From positions 1 through 9,605 of the forward strand of contig CALGXF010000003.1 of NCBI GenBank assembly GCA_937935995.1: a stretch of DNA of 9,605 bases. Reading direction: 5' to 3'. The DNA is from an uncultured Alphaproteobacteria bacterium (lineage in GTDB: Bacteria; Pseudomonadota; Alphaproteobacteria; CAAHEQ01; UBA3637). The stretch's first letter is position 1. Each line of letters starts with the position of its first letter. The position numbers were made by a program, and so were the translations under genes. Below the pieces are notes generated by a model, which was given only the letters and a program-made list of their open reading frames with translations, searched no databases and had not been told where the DNA came from. This document shows positions 5,921-9,605 of this stretch, one piece after another.

Positions 5921-7376
5921 AAGTTCGTTTCCATAAAGTCGGTAAAAGTAAAACCGTGACGGTCATGAATTCCAAACGACCCAGCATCATGACCAATGAT
6001 AAAATCCATTTTCCCATATCCGGAATAGCGGCAAAAGTTTGATCCGGGCCGATAACGGAACCGACGCCGGGGCCGACATTGGAAATGGATGAAAGCGTGC
6101 CGGATAAAGCCGTTATCAAATCCATCCCCGTTGCGGCAACGCCGAGCGTCCCCAAAACAGTGGTCAGGATAAAAGCGGTTAAGAAAACCATGACGCTGTT
6201 GATGACTTCATCCGTGACGGGCTTGTTGTTGTATTGCGGGACAATGACGGCATGTGGCATAATCATCATGCGCAAATGCCGGCGCAACATTTTAAAAATG
6301 ATATTAAATCGAAACATTTTAATGCCGCCGGAGGTCGATCCCGTGCATCCGCCGACTCCCAGTAAAAAGAAGAAAAAAGCGACGAAAAACGGTCCCCATA
6401 AGGTATAATTATCCAAAACAAATCCGGTGGTGGTAACCAAAGAAACAACGGCGAACGCCATTTGCCGAAGGGCTTCTTCAAAGGTATCGAACAAAGTTGT
6501 CTGCCACATGATAAAAGCAAGCGGGACAATCAAAAAGAAAAGCATCAGGAAATAAGATTTAACCTGTGTATCTTGTAAAACGCGTTCCCGTTTGCCGGTT
6601 ATAAGCGCAAGCGTGAACATAAACGGCAAAGAAGACAACAGCATAAAGAAAATAAGAATCCAATCGACGGTTTTGTTGTTGAAAAAAGCAATGGAGGCAT
6701 CGTGTGTCGAAAAGCCTCCGGTCGAGACGCAGGCCATCATATGTGCGATGGCATCAAAAGCGCTCATTCCGGCCCCGTACAGGAGAGAGGCGCACAAAAT
6801 GGACATGCCCAGATACAAAAATAAAATGGCTTTGATTTTTGTTGCCAAAAAGGGAGAATCTTTTTCATATTTATCGGAGTTTTCCGTTGCGAACAATTGT
6901 AACCCGCCGATCCGCAAAGTCGGCATAATGGAAATTGCCAAAACAACAATGCCGACACCGCCGATCCAGTGAGTCATGGCACGCCAAAGAAGAACGCCTT
7001 TGGGCAGCGTATCCAAATGGGTGTAGGTGGTTGCTCCGGTTGTTGTCAAGCCGGACATGGCTTCGAAAAAAGCATCCGTAAAGCCGGCGCATCCGGGGGA
7101 CAGATAAAGCGGAACGGCGCTGATAAAGGCGGCGCACAGCCACAAGGAAGAAGTCGTCAGGAACATTTCTTGAGGGGATAATTTTTCGTGTATTTCCTGC
7201 TTTGTGATAAAGACAACGGTAGCGCCCGTAAACAAAATAAAAAAAGCGCATACAAAAAAAATCCGGGCATTTTTCGGGTCGTCGGCCAGAAGATCGGCAA
7301 AAGCGGGAAACATCATCAGACCGCCGAAAAGCATCGTCATCATGCCGCACATAAATAAAATAAAACGATAGCGCAT
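5919..7376 (-). CDS. trkH: TrkH-family potassium uptake channel subunit
   Basis: This is an inner-membrane protein of 485 residues, normal for TrkH, with four pseudo-repeats of M1-P-M2. The four selectivity-filter segments are visible: S-G-L-T-T-T-G-A (108-115), V-S-T-G-G-F (217-222), V-T-T-T-G-F (314-319) and S-N-V-G-P-G (432-437). The third repeat carries the glycine/serine-rich intramembrane loop G-G-C-T-G-S-T-S-G-G-I-K (342-353). The last repeat has G-R-L-E (466-469), whose Arg matches the gating arginine of characterised TrkH. TrkH works with the NAD/ATP-binding ring protein TrkA for K+ uptake; trkA is not in this window. The start at 7376 has AAGGGGA 4 bases upstream and a -35/-10 pair about 30 bases upstream. 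It is first in a - strand row with the 81-residue gene and probably the AsmA-family gene. Confidence 0.95.
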   Translation of the reverse strand: MRYRFILFMCGMMTMLFGGLMMFPAFADLLADDPKNARIFFVCAFFILFTGATVVFITKQEIHEKLSPQEMFLTTSSLWLCAAFISAVPLYLSPGCAGFTDAFFEAMSGLTTTGATTYTHLDTLPKGVLLWRAMTHWIGGVGIVVLAISIMPTLRIGGLQLFATENSDKYEKDSPFLATKIKAILFLYLGMSILCASLLYGAGMSAFDAIAHMMACVSTGGFSTHDASIAFFNNKTVDWILIFFMLLSSLPFMFTLALITGKRERVLQDTQVKSYFLMLFFLIVPLAFIMWQTTLFDTFEEALRQMAFAVVSLVTTTGFVLDNYTLWGPFFVAFFFFLLGVGGCTGSTSGGIKMFRFNIIFKMLRRHLRMMIMPHAVIVPQYNNKPVTDEVINSVMVFLTAFILTTVLGTLGVAATGMDLITALSGTLSSISNVGPGVGSVIGPDQTFAAIPDMGKWILSLVMMLGRLEFMTVTVLLLPTLWKRT

Positions 7377-7399
7377 TATTTCCCCTTTCTTTTGCTTTC

Positions 7400-7428
7400 A
7401 GTTTATTTTTAATACTTGAAAAAATCAA
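7400..7428 (-). promoter_or_regulatory. Promoter for trkH
   Basis: On the - strand, TTGATT (7428-7423) is followed after 17 bases by TAAACT (7405-7400); each box matches the sigma-70 consensus at 4 of 6 positions. Transcription would start near 7393, giving a leader of about 17 bases that includes AAGGGGA. It lies back to back with the promoter of the TatD gene. Confidence 0.45.
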
Positions 7429-7444
7429 CGAAAAAAACTATGAT
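7416..7444 (+). promoter_or_regulatory. Promoter for the TatD-family gene, placed for a leaderless mRNA
   Basis: TTGAAA (7416-7421), a 17-base spacer, then TATGAT (7439-7444). Each box matches consensus at 5 of 6 positions. The -10 box ends 6 bases before the ATG at 7451, so transcription should begin at or within a base or so of the start codon. No Shine-Dalgarno is present upstream of that ATG, which fits. Confidence 0.65.
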
Positions 7445-7450
7445 TTTCCT

Positions 7451-8206
7451 ATGAATTATTGTGATGCGCATACTCATTTGCAAGATGTGTCTGACTTGCC
7501 GGCGGTGATGGCTCGGGCAAAAGCATCCGGCGTGTCTGATTTTATCTGTAACGCAACGCATGAAGCGGATTGGCCGAAAGTCATGGATATTGCCCGAAAA
7601 TATCCGGGCGTTTCGGTGGCGCTCGGCGTGCATCCGTGGTTTTTACACACGTTAACGGACGGGTGGGAAAAACGATTGGAACAGCTTTTAGTGGATAACC
7701 CGTCTTTCATGATTGGGGAAATCGGCCTTGATAAAGTCAGGGCGGATAAAGATCCGGTTGTCTCCGGGCTGGATTGTCAAGAGCGCGTGATGCGTCTTCA
7801 AATGAATTTGGCTGCCAAATACAACCGGCCGTTTCACATGCATTGTGTGCGGGCGTGGGACCGGATTTTGCATATTTTAAAGTCCAATCAAAGGCCGCCT
7901 GTCTTTATTTCACATTCTCATCACGGCAATGCGGCCGTTATTCCGAAAATGGTGCAAATGGGGGCTTATTTCAGTTATTCGGCTATTTTTCTGCCCGAAA
8001 ATCGGGAAAAAGTCCGCCAATGCATCAAAGAAACGCCGCTTGACCGGTTGTTGGTTGAAAGCGATGCGCCGGATTTGGCGGATGAACCGGCTGCCGTGCC
8101 GGAATTGGTCGGACAGATGGCTGTTTTGCGCAAAGAAGATCCGGTTGTTTTGACAAAACATATTTATCAAAATTTTAAGGAGCTGGTTCATGGAAGATCA
8201 ATTTAG
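7451..8206 (+). CDS. TatD-family metal-dependent hydrolase
   Basis: This protein of 251 residues is a typical TatD length. The amidohydrolase-type metal site is visible: D-A-H-T-H (D5, H7, H9), G-E-I-G-L-D (E90), H-M-H (H129/H131), S-H-S-H-H-G (H155/H157) and E-S-D-A-P (D205). TatD enzymes are cytoplasmic metal-dependent nucleases tied to DNA repair and RNA/DNA 3' processing. A distant relative, DTD3, deacylates D-aminoacyl-tRNA, so the substrate here is open. The N-terminal D-A-H-T-H-L-Q-D and S-H-S-H-H-G differ from the common D-x-H-C-H-L-D and H-C-F-S-G forms, suggesting a divergent branch. No other in-frame ATG would keep the metal motif, so the start is firm although no Shine-Dalgarno is seen. 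It overlaps tcdA by 17 bp, suggesting a coupled pair. Confidence 0.9.
   Translation: MNYCDAHTHLQDVSDLPAVMARAKASGVSDFICNATHEADWPKVMDIARKYPGVSVALGVHPWFLHTLTDGWEKRLEQLLVDNPSFMIGEIGLDKVRADKDPVVSGLDCQERVMRLQMNLAAKYNRPFHMHCVRAWDRILHILKSNQRPPVFISHSHHGNAAVIPKMVQMGAYFSYSAIFLPENREKVRQCIKETPLDRLLVESDAPDLADEPAAVPELVGQMAVLRKEDPVVLTKHIYQNFKELVHGRSI
8177..8182 (+). promoter_or_regulatory. Shine-Dalgarno of tcdA inside the TatD-family gene
   Basis: AAGGAG lies 7 bases before the tcdA ATG at 8190, inside the last codons of the preceding gene. It fixes the tcdA start and supports translational coupling. Confidence 0.8.
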
Positions 8207-8882
8207 CAGAACGCGCTTGCTGATCGGTGATGATCGGATGGAACGGCTTCGGCACAGCATGGTGACGGTTGTGGGCTGCGGGGCGGTGGGATCGGTTGCG
8301 GTCGAGGCCTTGGCACGAACGGGTGTCGGACAAATCAACGTCATTGATTTTGATACGGTTTCGGTCAGCAACATTAATCGTCAGTTGATTGCTTTGCATT
8401 CGACTATCGGCCGGCGAAAAACGGATGTGGCAAGGGAACGAATTTTGGATATTTGTCCGACGACGATGGTTCAAACCAAAAACCTTTTTGTGGATGAAGC
8501 CACATGTGAGGATGCTTTTACGCCGCGCCCCGATTTTGTCATTGACGCGATGGACAGCTTGACAGCCAAAGCCCACATGATTGCTTATTTAAAAGAACGG
8601 GAAATTCCGTTTATTTCGTCCATGGGCGCCGCTTTGAAACGCGATCCGACCAAAGTCCGTCTGGACCTTATGAAAAAAACGACGGTTTGTCCGATGGCGG
8701 CTCATTTAAGGAAACTGTTGCGCCGCATGCATGTTGATTTGGATTTTCCGTGTGTGTTTTCCGTTGAAACGGCCGGGGAAGGACGAGCGGATCATCGTCA
8801 GATGGGCAGCATGATGACCATCACCGGCGTTTTTGGATTGTATTTAGCAAATAACGCGATCAATACGCTTTTGCAACGTTAA
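8190..8882 (+). CDS. tcdA: tRNA threonylcarbamoyladenosine dehydratase (ThiF/E1-like)
   Basis: TcdA uses ATP to cyclise t6A37 of ANN-decoding tRNAs to ct6A. The 230-residue protein opens with F-S-R-T-R-L-L-I-G, like the TcdA R-x-x-R-L-x-G start. It then shows the nucleotide-binding V-V-G-C-G-A-V-G-S (27-35), A-L-A-R-T-G-V-G (40-47), I-D-F-D (52-55), N-I-N-R-Q (61-65), the K77 region, and D-A-M-D-S (119-123). C-V-F-S-x-E (188-193) is characteristic of TcdA rather than MoeB or ThiF. No rhodanese domain or paired zinc CxxC motifs are seen, which argues against MoeB. It is somewhat shorter than E. coli TcdA because of a reduced C-terminal region. The sulfur partners used in E. coli (CsdA/CsdE) are not here. 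It is translated from an overlap with the TatD-family gene. No terminator follows it, so read-through into uvrD is possible. Confidence 0.88.
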   Translation: MEDQFSRTRLLIGDDRMERLRHSMVTVVGCGAVGSVAVEALARTGVGQINVIDFDTVSVSNINRQLIALHSTIGRRKTDVARERILDICPTTMVQTKNLFVDEATCEDAFTPRPDFVIDAMDSLTAKAHMIAYLKEREIPFISSMGAALKRDPTKVRLDLMKKTTVCPMAAHLRKLLRRMHVDLDFPCVFSVETAGEGRADHRQMGSMMTITGVFGLYLANNAINTLLQR

Positions 8883-8885
8883 TTC

Positions 8886-8913
8886 TTGACATTTGAAATG
8901 AAACAGGTACACT
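8886..8913 (+). promoter_or_regulatory. Promoter for uvrD
   Basis: A perfect TTGACA (8886-8891) is followed after 16 bases by TACACT (8908-8913), 4 of 6 to consensus. Transcription would begin near 8920, leaving a leader of about 20 bases with AAAGGAA 5 bases before the ATG. It begins 4 bases after the tcdA stop. Confidence 0.6.
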
Positions 8914-8928
8914 CCTTTGAAAGAACAA

Positions 8929-8935
8929 AAAGGAA
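8929..8935 (+). promoter_or_regulatory. Shine-Dalgarno of uvrD
   Basis: AAAGGAA lies 5 bases before the ATG at 8941 and supports inclusion of the N-terminal extension. Confidence 0.7.
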
Positions 8936-8940
8936 ACAAG

Positions 8941-9605
8941 ATGTCAAACCCCTTTGATTTAACGGATGAAGAGCCGATGGTGCCGGCGGTTAAACCGGAA
9001 CCTGTTTATTTAAAAAGCCTGAACCCCGAACAGCGGCAGGCCGTTGAAACAACTGAAGGGCCTGTGTTGGTTTTATCCGGCGCCGGTACCGGTAAAACGC
9101 GCGTATTAACGACGCGATTGGCATATATTATTGATAAAGGGCTTGCCAAACCGTGGCAATGTTTGGCTGTGACGTTTACGAACAAAGCGGCGCGGGAAAT
9201 GAGCGAACGGTTGGAAAAAATGATCGGTCCGGATGCGGTGTCCGTTTGGCTCGGGACATTCCACCGGCTGGGGTTGAGAATTTTGCGGTCGCATTACAAT
9301 GTGGTCGGGTTGGAAAAAGATTTTGTCATTTTGGGCGAAGATGATCAAGAACGTTTGTTGAAGCAATTGATGCAGGCAAACGGTGTAGACGTCAAGGAAT
9401 GGGCACCGGCGGCTTTGTTGAACGTGATACAGCGGTGGAAAGACCGGGGGTTATCACCCGTGATGGTGACGAAAAATGAAGATTCCGGTTTTATGTATGG
9501 CCGGGCATTGACTTTTTATAAAATGTACCAAGACCGGTTAAAAGAGTTGAATGCGGTTGATTTCGGCGATTTGTTGTTACAACCGTTGGAAATATTCAAA
9601 AGTCG
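8941..9605 (+). CDS. uvrD: UvrD/PcrA-type ATP-dependent DNA helicase, N-terminal part (cut by the window end)
   Basis: The frame is open from ATG 8941 to the window end, 221 codons. UvrD is a superfamily 1A 3'-5' helicase of nucleotide excision and mismatch repair. Motifs in order: Q motif L-N-P-E-Q-R-Q-A-V (27-35), Walker A G-A-G-T-G-K-T (47-53), motif Ia L-A-V-T-F-T-N-K-A-A (75-84), motif Ib G-T-F-H-R-L (105-110), and V-D-F-G-D-L-L (206-212) leading toward motif II, which lies beyond the window. A 24-residue acidic/proline extension precedes the Q motif, as in alphaproteobacterial UvrD. Walker A with its flanks and the NAVDFGDLL stretch also fit that group best. The start is supported by AAAGGAA 5 bases upstream and its own promoter. 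Full-length members are about 700-800 residues, so most of the gene is missing. Confidence 0.93.
   Translation, partial: MSNPFDLTDEEPMVPAVKPEPVYLKSLNPEQRQAVETTEGPVLVLSGAGTGKTRVLTTRLAYIIDKGLAKPWQCLAVTFTNKAAREMSERLEKMIGPDAVSVWLGTFHRLGLRILRSHYNVVGLEKDFVILGEDDQERLLKQLMQANGVDVKEWAPAALLNVIQRWKDRGLSPVMVTKNEDSGFMYGRALTFYKMYQDRLKELNAVDFGDLLLQPLEIFKS

Noticed and set aside
6871..7428. 185-codon - strand frame overlapping the trkH start
   Set aside because: It is an alternative frame of trkH with Arg/Ser/Phe-rich composition; trkH matches a known family along its whole length.
7440..7454. Four-codon upstream ORF whose stop overlaps the TatD-gene ATG
   Set aside because: Its ATG lies inside the predicted -10 box, so it would not be transcribed from that promoter, and it has no Shine-Dalgarno.
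8190..8882. Reading the ThiF-like gene as moeB or thiF
   Set aside because: The C-V-F-S-x-E segment and the R-L-x-G start fit TcdA, and no rhodanese domain or zinc-binding CxxC pairs are present.
8898..8957. 19-codon ORF overlapping the uvrD start
   Set aside because: It begins upstream of the predicted transcription start, inside the promoter spacer, and has no Shine-Dalgarno or recognisable sequence.

Overview
The window most likely comes from an alphaproteobacterium of moderate to low GC, perhaps a host-associated or gut lineage. The best evidence is the truncated UvrD at the right end. Its short N-terminal extension, GPVLVLSGAGTGKTRVL Walker region and NAVDFGDLL segment read like alphaproteobacterial UvrD. 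The gut assignment is only an inference, drawn from the GC level and the accessory genes on the left.

Left, + strand, 1-1709: an accessory surface/secretion operon. It starts with the 3' end (438 codons visible) of a large cysteine-rich modular protein. The order is a pilin-like globular region, a Gly-Ser linker, one canonical six-cysteine EGF-like module, a second Cys cluster, a short 16-residue repeat array, and three copies of a 45-residue Cys module that run to the C terminus. Sixteen bases later comes a complete small secreted protein with a C-type-lectin-like signature. A strong hairpin terminator at 1714-1737 closes the operon and also ends the opposing operon.

Middle, - strand, 7376-1739: trkH (potassium uptake channel subunit), an 81-residue unknown protein whose Shine-Dalgarno overlaps the trkH stop codon, then a 1280-residue AsmA-family envelope protein with a long helical tail. 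An 81-bp gap before the AsmA gene holds a possible promoter and a CRP/FNR-like palindrome, so that gene may have its own control.

Right, + strand, 7451-9605: a TatD-family metal hydrolase overlaps tcdA (t6A37 dehydratase) by 17 bp. Next comes uvrD with its own promoter, cut by the window end. The 74-bp gap between trkH and the TatD gene carries two divergent promoters with adjacent -35 boxes. The TatD promoter is placed so that the mRNA should begin at, or within a base of, the ATG, which implies a leaderless transcript.

The middle and right parts look like ordinary housekeeping genes. The unusual part is the left operon. Its first two 45-residue modules are identical in protein but differ at 15 nucleotides, all synonymous. 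No complete new defence or mobile system is visible: there is no transposase, integrase, reverse transcriptase, CRISPR array or tRNA.
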